NCBI RefSeq assembly: GCF_002999335.1
Contig: NW_020312059.1
Span: forward strand, 310,001 to 374,000
DNA from: Cyclospora cayetanensis
Taxonomy: Eukaryota; Apicomplexa; Conoidasida; Eucoccidiorida; Eimeriidae
DNA: 64,000 nucleotides
Direction of reading: 5' to 3'
Position numbers and translations under genes: made by a program. This document shows, in pieces, positions 47,801 to 59,500 of the stretch (positions are counted from its first letter, which is position 1; every line of letters begins with the position of its first letter). The notes under the pieces were generated by a model. The model made no database searches. It was not told where the DNA came from and saw only the letters and a program-made list of their open reading frames with translations.

Positions 47801-49466
47801 TAGGCGCCCTTGGAGCATTAAACACCTCAAGACATCCTACAAATTCAAGCAGCTCCCACCATATACGCACGAATGTATTTACACCATAACAAACAGATGA
47901 AGTGTTTTTGGAGAGGTATAACGAGACGCCTCAATCGAGGAGGACTCATGCGATTGGCGCACTTCGCTCAATACATCCGAGTAGTGCGCCTCTTCAAGTA
48001 GGCTTTCTTTGAGCCCATCGTTTTTTCTGCGATAGAAATTGCATTTCTAGGTGTGGGCCTTTCTGTCTAACAAACGCCAGGCTGCCCTTCAAACCACCCC
48101 GTTTCCTCTTTGGACCCCTTCACCCCCGTCGCAAGCTCGTGAGCCCTGTACAAACTGAATAACCGTTGACGCCAAGACTTAAAGTGCAATTATAGGCTTA
48201 AAGAAAGCATGAAAAAAAGAAGCACGCCTTGCTGAGGCTTACCCATGAAGCGATTTTCCGGGATTTCGTTGATCCGAGCATTTTTCTCGGCAGCAGCGGC
48301 GGCTTGGCGATCCAAGTCGTTAACCACAGCGCAGCGCACGATTGGCCCCAACTCTTTGAGGTAGCGCAAGCTCCTTAAGCCTGAGCTCATACGGACACCA
48401 GAGGCAACAGAAAGAGCTGTAGGCCTCTTCGTGGCTATCCCTTTATCAAAGTGTGCGCACAATTTTGATGAAGGACGTGGCAAAACTTGCTGCTGTTGTC
48501 TGTCGAAAAACTGCCTTTGCTGCGGGGAGCTCGGTAAGCCTCTGCAGCAAGGTGCACAGCCACTGGCTCCGGGGAAGGAAGGGGTGGCATTCGGACTTAA
48601 ATAGAAAGTAGGGGCATACACGCATACAAGTGCCTCTCCGAACTGCGTTTTACGGGGGCACCCTACCGGTTGCAGCAAGAGGCTCGACAATGTTAAAGCC
48701 CCCAAACTCAAGAGCCTGCGGCAGCATGCGGCCCTCGGCCTTGCAACGCGCCATCGTAGCCGCCGCTGCAGCACACAAGGAAGACAGGAGGGCAAGCAGA
48801 AGGCGTTCCCTTGGAATGCATGCAGAGCAACAGCGCAGCAGCAGATGCTCTCGCAACAAAAGCAAAGGGGGTGTGTCTGGCCGTCTTGATAGGCTTGTCA
48901 AGCTGCTTGCGGTGTCGCTGTTCGCGGGCAGCTAGATGACGCGTTTGCAACTTTTTTGTGCACCGCGGCAATACGGTACTTTTTCAAGACTCTGGCTAGC
49001 TGCAGCATCGGCGGTAGGCCATGTGCATATATATATGCATGGCGCTATCTACTCGTGGGGTATACCGTACAACGTTGCTGGAGGAGCTCCTTCTGCTTCT
49101 CGGCGAAGGCCTTCAACGCCAGCACAGAGAGGTCCCTGTTAAACACCTGAGCCGGGTTAAAGAAGATGGCATCTTCCTGGGGAGCTTCCACCTTAACAAG
49201 GCCCTCCCTTATATATCCCACCGTGAGATCAGAAGGCGCCGAAGCTCCAGCGTCTCCGGCCTTAGCCTGCTCGGGGCCTCCTGCCATTGCCTCGAAGGTG
49301 ACCCTAACAAAGCCGCCGTGGGAAAGAAGGAGCGCTGCAATATGGGAAAAAAATGCGCGCGTTGAAAATTGAGAGCAGTCAACCAACAAGGCACTGTACA
49401 GTCCTTTCCCTCTTCGAATCGACGTGACAGGGCCCCTGTTCTCCTGAGGAAGGAGGCCCCTCGCAT
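44873..49466 (-). CDS. TRM1: tRNA (guanine26-N2)-dimethyltransferase TRM1
   Basis: TRM1 uses S-adenosylmethionine to make N2,N2-dimethylguanosine at tRNA position 26. Exons on the minus strand: 49334-49071, 48765-48667, 48380-48243, 47714-47258, 46886-46733, 46507-46124, 45861-45757, 45612-45527 and 45053-44873, optionally preceded by 49466-49400. From ATG 49287 the product is 606 aa; with the extra exon it is 644 aa. Phases agree at every junction. On the 606-aa numbering: [15 protein letters not shown] near 45; LEPLAATGLRSLRY-type SAM motif near 100; catalytic-region DVDPYG at 242-247; [11 protein letters not shown] and [18 protein letters not shown] near 325; zinc-type cysteine pairs C359/C362 and C462/C465; AIKTDAP near the C-terminus. 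All are TRM1 signatures in family order. The optional first exon begins [17 protein letters not shown], a good mitochondrial presequence. The gene is divergent from the RLP7-like gene. Confidence 0.93.
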
Positions 49467-50094
49467 GCGGCCTTGGCTACTCCTCCTCTGTAGAACAACA
49501 AAGACGCAGGCAGCAGCTCCTGTGGCCTCAGCTGCCTGTAATAGCCTTCATCGAGCCTAGATGGGGCCTTGTTGTCTGTAGAGACTTTGGGAGCTAGCTA
49601 GAGAGCTTGTTACCTTTTGTCCTCGCACGTGTGGCTACCCCGCGAACTGCCCAGCGGGCTGTGGGGTTGAGTGCCTTCTCAAGGATTCGCACTGCTGTGG
49701 GGTCCTTACTGTGTAAAATTGTACTTTTTACTCCTGCTGCGGCGCCCTGGTGCTTGTGGAGCTAGGCGGTGGAGGAGAGGCCTTTTTCCGCGTCCCCTGC
49801 CAACTGTGATGCTGTTCTGGCATCGACGAAGGAACAATTTTTGGGGACGCGCTTCTTTTCTTTCCGCTTCTTCCAAAGACCTGATCTGCAACTTTTAACG
49901 CACAAAGTGGAGCAACAGCAAGACTCGCTCTGCTCTCAAGGGGCCGTATTCTGCCTTTTTTCCGCTGTCGCTAGTGCCACAGGTGAGCGGCCACCGTGGC
50001 TTGAAAGAATACCGTTCCAGCCTCCTGTATACGCCGCCTTGCTGCCTGCCTGCACGCTGCCTCGGCGAATCGCTTCTGTAATCTTGACGCGAGG
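49467..50094. promoter_or_regulatory. Divergent intergenic region between TRM1 and the RLP7-like gene
   Basis: These 628 bases (807 if TRM1 starts at its internal ATG) separate two divergently transcribed genes for RNA modification and ribosome assembly. Both promoters must lie here. A GCATGC word of the type seen in apicomplexan AP2-binding sites occurs just inside the left edge at about 49463, overlapping the optional TRM1 start codon, so it is weak evidence. No other element could be identified by eye. Confidence 0.4.
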
Positions 50095-52849
50095 ATGGTT
50101 AAGGGCACGGAGCACCTGCAAGAAGCTGGGGGGGCCAGGGGGGCCTTGAGGCCGCGAGTAGCTGGCGAGTCTCTCAAGGTGGCAGAGACGATATTGAAGA
50201 AGAGGCAGCAGGACTTGAAGGAAAAGGCAAAAAGGGCCAAGGCTCTATCGCAATTCAAACGGGTAGAGACGTGCAAGGGGGGCGGGCTGTAAAGGGGGAG
50301 GGGGGGGGCAAGAGGGGGGAGACAGCTGTTATTTAGGCGTGATCGTTCAGTGAGTTTCCAGGGTTTATTGTTGAAAGAGGCAGCGGTGGCAGCAACCACA
50401 ATTAGCAGAACAACAGTAACAACTACACACCCTCCTGGGGGATCCACCTGCCTCTTTTGGACTCTGTCTGCAGGCAAAGAAGGCCTCACTGCACACGAAC
50501 AAGGTGAAGTCCGCTCAGCACTTTGTCAAGAAGGCGCTCCTTGCCATGCAAGACAGCAAACGGTGAGCAGCAGTCTAGCAGCTGCACAACACGTAGAGCC
50601 TTTCTTACACCCCATTGCTTTTGCACTCGTGATGACAGACCAGCAGGCCTTCACGTGGCTGCTTCTCTGGGGAGCAGGATTGGGGAAGGCTGACGCCACA
50701 CGCTACTGAGCTGTTCGACGTGCCGGAGGCGTCGTTCAGTGTGCCGTATTACCGCTGCGTATGCTGCATTTGAGGGGCTGCTGCCGGTGTGTGTGTTGCT
50801 GGCGGGGACTGTGTAGAGTGCGGGTCCAGAGAAATCGGAAGGCTAAGCAGCAGCGACAGCCAGACTGTCGAGTGTACTGCGTTGTACGCAATCACCGCAA
50901 GGGCGGCTGCAGGGAGACGCGCAAGGCTCTCGAGGTAGGCTTCGAACTGCCAAGGACCTTAGCACAAAGCGGCCATGCAACGAGCAGTTGAAAGGGGCTT
51001 TCAGGTATTGCAGAGCGCTATGAAGGCGAATCTGCTGGGCAGAAACACGAGTCTCTGAAGGGCCCTTCACCCAGGCGTAAACATGGGGTCTTTGAGTAGT
51101 CTACGCTCGATCGCTCCGCGGATGGGCGAAGGAGTTCTGCCGCAGAGCATCGGATCCCCACACGGCCTGTCAGCAAGGGGGGGAGGGAAGTTGAGGGGGG
51201 CTGAGGGAGGCGAGCATTTCTTGAAAAGTTGTTTTGAACTAGGCATACTGGTTACAGATGAAGCTTGTAGAGGGGTATGCAGGAACCTCCACGTAAGAGG
51301 CTTCGGAGCGACTTTGTACTCAAGTTTCATCAGGGAGGGGCACTGAATGCCACCCGGTTGTTCGCGTGAGGGGTGGTACTGGCGTGCAGGCCCTGGGCCT
51401 CTCCAAGCCATACAGTTGTACACTGATTCCTAACGACGAGACGGCGACCACAACCCTCAGAAAGATCTCCCCCTTCATATTTTATGGCCTGCCCTCCGCA
51501 GACACCGTTCGCAGGCTCTTTCTGACAAGGCAAGTGCCGTTGCTGCTTGCGGGTGCTGTTGCTGCTCGTCCTAGACAGGCACACGCCGGGGCAGGCGCGC
51601 AGTGTGGGGCTTGAAAAGGAAGAATTAGAAGGGACAGAGAAAAAGTATTGACCACGACTCAAAGTCAAAGAATAGAAATAGCGGCAAACGCGTTATTGAA
51701 TGCATCCCGTTGTGTATACACGTATATATGTATGTCTGTATGTATATGTGTCGGTTTGTATGTATGTATGTGTGTATGTATATGTAACTATGTATGTATA
51801 TGTGTGTATATATGTATGTATGTATGTGTGTATATATGTATGTGTGTATATATGTATGTATGTGTGTATGTATATGTAACTATGTATGTATGTACGTGTG
51901 TGTTGGAACCTGTTCAGGGCTCGCATGCAGAGCGACGAGGGGGGCCCCCCCGTGCCTCTGTCGAATAATGTGATGATTGAAGACGCCTTTGGGTCCATGG
52001 GCATCCTGTGTCTGGAAGATCTAGTGGAGCACATCCTCACGTGCGGCCCTCACTTTGCGCAGTTGATGCAGAAGGTTGGGTAAGTTCTTCTTAAGGAATC
52101 AAGTGCCACGACGGCAGCGCGAGGCCATGTCCCTTAGAGCCATGCGTATAGTGAGCATGCGAAATCTCTGAAGGAAGTGCTGCACGCGCACCACACGAGG
52201 CCTCCCCTATTTTAAGGGGGATGCGGCGGTAGCGCGTTGCCCACGTAGTTGCCGGTGTAGCAGGCAGCGAGTATATGCATGCAAAGTGGTCAGAGTGTCG
52301 GGGAAAAGGGAGTTTTGGGCCGTTGCGTCTGGGGAAATATGCTCCCTTGGAGCGGACTTCGTTTGTCTAGCCGAAGGCATCGGAGGAGTGAAAAAGCTTG
52401 TAACACCGGTTGGAGGACGCATCCTGGAGGCAGCTAGAGGAGCCAAGGGCTGCGAAATCATAGCTTGCTGTTGGCGAGTTTGTGTGAGTGTTCCTTGTGC
52501 AGGAAGTTTCAGCTGACAAGTTTGAAGCAGGTGGAAGGGTGTGTGCTGCCACTTCCCGCTCCCCGCGCATGCCTGCCTGCCTGCCGGTTCATGTCGCTCA
52601 TTTTTCGGACCGCCGGCTATAGCGTGGCGATTCTCTGCTTGTGCACCCTGCTTAAAATGCAGCTTGAGTCTTGGCTCTGCTTCCTGTTAGACTACGTATT
52701 GGGTGGAGCACACGCGTTGCGTCAGTATTGGGCCCCCGTGCTCTGGTGTGCGTCTGCGCTTGTTGTGTCTGTACAGTTTGGAGGCGAAGCGCATGGAGTA
52801 CGGATTCTTGGGGGACAAGATAAACATTAAGGTCACTCAGCTGACCTGA
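50095..52849 (+). CDS. RLP7: uL30-family protein, RLP7/RPL7L1-like ribosome biogenesis factor
   Basis: RLP7 is a nucleolar paralogue of ribosomal protein L7 (uL30) needed for 27S pre-rRNA processing in 60S assembly. Exons: 50095-50262, 50474-50562, 50817-50934, 51390-51529, 51918-52079 and 52777-52849 (750 nt, 249 aa, all phases consistent). The N-terminus is the lysine-rich L7-type helix (AETILKKRQQDLKEKAKRAK). The fold core follows: RVYCVVRNHRKGGCRETRKALE joined to ALGLSKPYSCTLIPNDE, then SPFIFYGLPSADTVRRLFL, then PLSNNVMIEDAFGSMGILCLEDL. These match L7 segments in order (vlqlLrL.qifng.fvklnka, veP.i..GyPn...v.eli.kr, l.dN..ie..lg..gi.c.eDli). Divergence from canonical L7 favours the biogenesis paralogue. 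Intron 4 appears to be GC-AG. The last exon is short and its intron long, so the C-terminus is the least certain part. Confidence 0.84.
51716..51902 (+). repeat. GTAT/GTGTAT microsatellite inside an RLP7-like intron
   Basis: Degenerate GTATGTATGTGTGTATATAT units fill most of intron 4 of the RLP7-like gene (51530-51917). It ends about 15 bases before the acceptor TGTTCAG. The open frames across it are artefacts. Confidence 0.9.
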
Positions 52850-53563
52850 TGTTTACCTCTTCCGTCTCCTTTTCACCTGGTGCTTTGCGTTCGGTTCCCC
52901 GTGGCGTTCTTTCTACTTTTTTCTGCTCCCCCGTACTGATGGCCCTTTGGAGGCGTCTGGGAGTTCAGTGGTGCTTTTAGCCCGCGTCTCCAGTGTGCTG
53001 CCTTCGAGCAGTGCAGGACTCGACGGCTCAGAAGTGTAGGGAGGCGGAAACAGGGCTTAAGCAACGCTCGTGGGCTGTTGAGGCATAACGAAGCGCAGGC
53101 TTTCCACAGCTGTGCATGCAAGCTGCTAATAAACTTGAAACTCATTATAGCAGGCAAGCTGCTGTAAGGGGGTGTGCCCCAGTCGAGGCTCGAGGGCATC
53201 TCTAGAAAGAGAATAGTTGGTGCCGATCCGCTTGTAAGGCGCGCGGTGCTGGGCTATGTGTATGCCAAGAGGGCCTTTTGAGAGCACGCTTTTCAACTGT
53301 TACGTATTTGCGCATAACTAAAGCTAACTACGCACAACTAGGTATCGTGCTGGCTGGCAGCACGCTCCGGAGCCGCTTCGCCCCCCCGGGAAAACTGGTC
53401 AGACTTCCGCTTCAACTCACCCACAGGACACGGAGGCCGTGCATGCAATGGGAAGAATGAGGGGAAGACGGTCAGCTGACAGCTGGCGTCCACCTTAGCA
53501 GTGGTTGTTAGAGCTGGCTGCAACAACGCGCTGGAGCAGCCAGCCGTTTTTGAACGGCCTGCT
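52850..53563. other. Intergenic region between convergent RLP7-like gene and TRAPPC10
   Basis: The two stop codons face each other across 714 bases. Nothing but presumed 3' untranslated regions is visible. Short open frames on both strands show no family resemblance. Confidence 0.5.
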
Positions 53564-56500
53564 CTAGTCTTGCAGCAGCCTCACGTCGGGGGTCGATACG
53601 AGTTTCGGAAGAACGAGGACTTCCCTCCCCGCAGTGAGAGACTTCCCTTCGAACACAGGGGCCCAAGGCGGTGGTTCGCTGCTGCTCGCCTCTGCAGCGA
53701 TCCAGGTGTCGTCGCCAGATGGCTGCTCTGCCTCCTTGCGATCTAGAACGCCCCCCCACAAGCTCACGAACGAGGGGGCCCCCCTTGCGGCCCTAAAGCC
53801 CGCCAGGTGAAGACGCCCCTCGATGGGAAATTTCGTTACTTTCCGACAAAGCAACCGGACTGCCGGCAGCCGGAGCGAGCCAGCACGCAATGGAATTGCA
53901 GAGAAAGCTACGGTTGCACTTTTACCGCCTTCTATGACCCTAGCCTTGCACTTGGATCCCGCCTGCAGGCACATAAGCGAGCCAGCAGACACGGCTTCCG
54001 CCGGTAGAGGCTCAAACAATGTGGCATAAGGTGAAGCAGGATCAAAGGCCAGCCGCAAGAAAAATCCTCACCATGAGCCAGTCGTGGCACTCGCCAATCC
54101 GTGGCGACTTGGAATGCGTCTGAGCGCCCCCTGAAGACCTCTGGTGTCTTCGCTGCTGCTCAAGGACTCCCCGACTTCCACCCCCTGGTGCCTCCGGCGG
54201 CTCTTGTCTGTCGAATTCCAAACAGACCCAATGGCAGACCTCCACAGCTTCCTGCGGCAGCACAAACGACACACTTACATATATATATTACATATATGTA
54301 TATATTGCACGCTGCGTTCGCAGACGGCGCATGAAGCAAGCAACGCGAGAATGGCGCAAAGTAGGAAGGCAGGCAGGCAGTTAGACAGGCAGGTAGTTAG
54401 GCAGTTAAACAGGCAGGCAGGCAGTTAGACAGGCAGGTAGTTAGGCAGTTAGACGGAGAGCTAGTTAGGCAGTTAGACGGAGAGCTAGTTAGGCAGTTAG
54501 ACAGGCAGGTAGGCCTATCCAGGCAAAAAGAAGAAAGAAAGAAGCTATCCGGATCGCCTAATCCGTACCTCTGCAGTGTTGGTGATGTGCAACTGCACAA
54601 GGAGAGAGGCCCCTACACGCCCTGTGCGTGGAGCCTCTACGTTCACCATCAGGGGTGACACCCTGGCAGGCAGCTCGATCGGGATGACATAGGTAAGTGG
54701 GGTTCTCTTGCGGCTGTTTTTGATGCTCGTTGAGGTGCTGCTCAATTTCTCAATGCGACGATCAGAGATAAACAACCCATCGAGCGCAGCCTCTGCAGAC
54801 GCATCCTCGAGACCTCCATCATCGATCTCATAACGCACCACTAAGTCATAGTGGACAGAAGAGGGGCTGCAACAGCAGCTGGAGGACGTAGACGCGGGCA
54901 GGCTGTACTGAGCCTTCACCAGGAGCGTTTGCACGGTTCCGGCAAACAGAGTCGTGCCGAGGATGACAGCATCTGCAGGAGGGCAGGCGCAAGTCGTGAA
55001 ATCGCAGAGAAGCGGTCCGAGGTGGCAAGGAAGGCACTGAGCAACTGGGAAGGGAAGGGAGACGCGGGGAGCAGACGGCAAAGCAGGAACGGCGTGGGCA
55101 AGGCTCTGTGTAAGGGTGAAGCAGAAAGAAATCACGAAGAAACACTGCGCAAAAGAAGACGGCAGGCAGGCAGGTAGGTAGGTAGGCAAGTAGGTAGGCT
55201 TATAAGCATACGGGAAAAGGGGCAAGTGTGGGAGATAGCCATGTTGACCTTTCAAGGCGCATCAAAAGCTACAGGCAGCATCTTGAGACATGCACACGAG
55301 CACCGAACGCGGACCGGATTTACAAGCACCAAGTGCAGTACATATTGGGCAAAGCACTGCTCCGAGAGATGGTGCTGCAGACGTGGCGCAAGAGGGAAGG
55401 GCAAGAAGGTGTGGCCCTCTTTGCGCCCCTGGAGAGGAGCAGGAGTAGAAGGAGCAGGAGGAGGAGAAGCAGGAGGAGAAGGAGCAGGAGGAGAAGGAGC
55501 AGGAGTAGAAGGAGCACGAGGAGTAGGAGCATCAGGAGGGGGAGCATCAGGAGGGGGAGCATCAGGAGGAAGAGCAGCAAGACGGAGAAAAAAAGCCCGT
55601 GAAAAAGCAACAGCGGCCACTGGGCTGTGACGGATACATCCAAAAGAGCCAGGCTGAGCGAAAGGAAAGCCGCAGCAGCAGCACCAGGGGCTTACCAGCT
55701 ATCTGGGAGTGAGTGTCTCTGCAAGATGGATGTGGAGGAGCGACTAGGGAGACAACAGGCCCCTCGTTCGGCGTGTTGGAGTGCTCCTCTTCTTGTACTG
55801 CGCTATGCAGGGTGCTTGCAGCACTGGACAGGCTGAGTGGAAGGGGCTGCTGATGCTGTCTCTGCAGTTTGGGGATGATCTCGGCAGAGCGCAGGAGGAG
55901 TTTGTCCGCAGTAGAGGCTGCTTTGAGGAACACCTGCACGATCCGCAGGCCGTCTGAAAGGCGAGCGAAAGAAAGTGCATGCGTGAGGGCAGCGCGCACT
56001 TCTACGCTGTGAAGCCGTAGCACATGCATCACCGGATTGCCAACGCTACTAAGGCCGTTTGCTCTCTGAGGAGCTGCAGGTGAGGCCTCCTCTGTGGTGT
56101 CGCCTCGCGAGAAGGGCGAGGCGTCGAGCTCCACCGAGGCGGGAAAGACTCCCACGTCGAAAAACCTCTCGTGCGAGGCAGCAGCTCCAGCAGACGCTGC
56201 GACGGGGGAAGAGACGTTCGCGGATGTTAGAGGCCGAGGAGTACACGTGAAGGCGAGGGCAGAGGCTACCACAGCGACGCCATGCCCCGGTCCAACGCTG
56301 TCAAAGCGTTTCGCCGTTCTCCTGCGGCTAATCGACTCCGAGAGGCTGCTGTTGCTGCATCTGCTAGCTCCTGTTGAGGGGATCGAGTCGCTGTGAGGCG
56401 CTCTGAAAGCCTCACTCGCGTAAGAGGCCTCCTTCGAAGGCCAGTGCACTTTGTGGGCGTCCTGAAGGGTGCAGGAAGGCATCCGCAGGGGCAGGCACAG

Positions 56501-59500
56501 CACCTCGGAGGGGAAAACCATAGACCACGGATGAGACGCCTCCTGCTCTGCTACCTACCTGCGTGCCAGTGGTGCTGCAGGGGCTATTCAGCAGTCGAGG
56601 CTGCCGGGAGACGTGCTGCACGATCTGCCTGAAGGAAAGGAGGGGTGGCAGCTTACCAGGGAGCGCTCTGCTGTACTGTTCGCTGAGGTGCAGGATGTTT
56701 CGCCCCTCCACGTTCGGTGGACGTCGCTTCTCGAGCTGTCTGGGAGGAACTGCTGCGCAACTCTGAGCCCCTCTCCCGCAGCACCACTGCAAATCGCAGA
56801 AACGGGCAAGAGCAGCTGCACACACCCGCTAAATAGAGGCAGCGGAATCCAGCCGGCCTCCTCGACGCTGCAGGTGCTGTCGTGGGGGACGGCTACCACC
56901 ACTTCTGCACCCTCCGAGTCGACCATGACTTCCTGCTCGAATAATTCGCCAAACTTGAGGCTCTTTGGAGAAGAACTGTTTTCTGCTGCCGCAGTGCTGC
57001 TGCTGCCTGCTCCTCCGGCGTTGCTGGTGTCTGAGAGTTCGCGCTGCAAGAGGGGGAAGCAGGCTGGCTCGCCATCGACGGAAACACACAGCGCCTCCTT
57101 CCAACCGATGAGGAGCTGCGGCAGCAGCCTCGACAAGGAGGGTGCTGCCTCGAAAGTGTTACACGTTGTGGCCTGAGTAGCGGGGATCTGTCGGTTGAGC
57201 CTTGCAGCAGAGTCTGCCATCTCCTCGAAAGTCTGCCGGCGGGCAGTACTGGATACGGGGGAGACACCTGTGAAGGCGGAAGCTTCGCTCTCTCTTCTGC
57301 TGTGGTGGCGCATGCAGTCGAAGGCGACACGGCCCCTGGAGGCCCCTTTGTAGGGCCCCTCCCAGCGCGTTTCTTCTTCGAAAAAGTCTGAGGGGGGGCT
57401 TTTTCTGGAGTTGACGGAGGCGTCCTCGAGATCTTCCCCCATCACGCTGCTGGTGCAGCTGCTGGGGGTCGCCACGCTGAGTGCCTGCAGCACGCGGAGG
57501 CGAGCGCCTCCCTCTTTGAGAAATCCGGGGGGAACCGTAATGGTCACAAGTAGCGAAGACTCCACGCCTTCCAGCAGCACATTAGCACCGCCTTGGAGCA
57601 TTTCGCGCGGCGGAAGTTGCCCCTGTTGAAGGCACTGCAGCAGCTGGTGATGCTGCTGAGGCAGCAGGGAGTCTACCTGCACAGCAATACAGGAGCTGGG
57701 GTGTCTGTACTCAAGCATGAGAGGGTGCAGCAGTCGCTCGAGGGCAGCGCATGGGTGCAGCAGCGTGGCTCCTGCAGGCGAACACGAGGAGATAGCAAAC
57801 ATTCGGGGATCTCCATAGAGTCGTTCGGCAAAGGCCGCCGCGGAGAGCTCATCTCCCGCATCTTCTCTCAAGTAATACGGGTTAAGCGACCCTTGTGCAG
57901 CTTCGCACGCTGATTGTTGGATGGGTGCCGTGGTAGTGGTGGTGCTGCTGCTGCCACTACTGCTGCTGCTAGCCACCCCACAGGAGGCTGCGTCTGCAGA
58001 CGCGTGTGCATCCGCAGCACCCGCTTCCGAGGTTGCATGCGAACGGGTAGCAGCGAGAGCTACTAGAGGAGCACAACCAACGAGGGCCGCTTCCATCGCC
58101 GCTGTAACGTTGGGGAGGAGGGCTGGAGGCGGCAGATCGCCTGCCCACTGCGTAAGAACTACATCCTTGACGCGAAAGCATATCTGCTCCACGAGATAGA
58201 CTCCCGGCTTGCAGCAACACCACAGCAAACGCAAGACGCTAACTCCTGGCCGAATCACTAGCTGCTGCTGCTGCTGCAATGTGGCACTGTTAACAACCAG
58301 CCATCCCGAGGAGAACTCGCAGGAAGTCGTCGCTGCTGCTGCCGCAAGGGAGGCCAGCGGCAGCCCCTGCGGCGCTCCAGAGGGGACAGCCGCAAGCCGC
58401 AGAGCTACGGCATCGAGGTGCAGCGGCAGCAACAAGGCCGAGTGTACATACACCTGAATTTCTATAGTCTCTCCCAGAGCCACCGAGAGAGAGGGGATGC
58501 ACCCTCTCGCGCTGCATGTCTGCATGAGCGACACAGCACGCGAACGGAGACGCCGCGAGGGGCTTGGCAAATGCAGCGAGGCTGCCTCGTCTTCTGAGCC
58601 AGGAAGCCTAAGCTCCTGCTGCTGCTGTGGCTGCTGCTGCCTACGCTCCTCCCCCTCCTGCTGTTGCTGCTGTTGCTGTTGTTGGTGCCGTTGTTGTTGG
58701 TGCCCATGCTCCTGCTCCTGCTGCTGCTGCTGCTGCTGATCAAAAGCTTCTGAAGATTTCGAGGCCAGCATTCCCATCTCGACACCGGATGCCCGTCGCT
58801 GCGAATGGGCTTGCCCCACGCCGTCTTTTTCTGGTGTATCGACAGCTCCTCCTGCTCCCGTTTCTGCTGCTCTTGCTGCTGATGCGGAGCCTACAGAGCT
58901 CTGCACAGGAGATGCGTTGCACGCGTGCTGGGAAGACAGCAAGTCCATGTCTCGCGTTTCTCTCGCCTGTGATTCCTCCTGCTCGCTTTCGCCTTTGTTT
59001 TTTGTAGCGCTCATAGGCATTCTATGGGACGCAGGCATTGCTGCAGCCAGGGTACCCTGGAGGGAAGCTTTCCGCATGTCTGCTGCTGCCTCTGCTTCTG
59101 CCGCCGACGGGCTGCCCTCCAGCTCCCTCTGCTGGAAGGCGCTCGTGTCTTTCACACTGGTATCGGCATCTGACATGTCCTTGGAGGCGTCTTCTCCGAG
59201 AGGCGACTCTGCCACACCGGCAGCAGCAGCGTCTCCCGCATCTTGAACAGCTACAGGCTCCGTAGCAGAACCCGCGGCAGGGAGCGCAGAGACGAACGAC
59301 ATGGAAGCCGATCCTGCGTGGCGTCTCAAGCGCTGCCCTAGGACTCCCGCGATGGTTTTCGGCTTAAGACGGGCGAGCGTTGCCTCGTAGAAGCGCAGCG
59401 TCGGGTGCATCTCCACAGCGGGAGAGGCATGCAGGACGTACAGCGGCAGGAGATCTGCGAGCTGTCGCAGGATCGCATGCTCTAGGAGGTCCTGCGCCAT

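Noticed and set aside
52465..52830. Hydrophobic plus-strand frame that looks like a membrane protein
   Set aside because: It lies inside the last intron of the RLP7-like gene and overlaps its final exon in another frame; no start or family support.
54366..54514. CRISPR-like regular repeats
   Set aside because: Units are contiguous and degenerate without unique spacers, and the sequence is intronic in a eukaryotic gene.
55252..55620. Proline-rich minus-strand frame as a TRAPPC10 exon
   Set aside because: The direct junction 55696 to 54972 is in phase and the frame is generated by a tandem repeat; kept as intron unless transcripts show otherwise.
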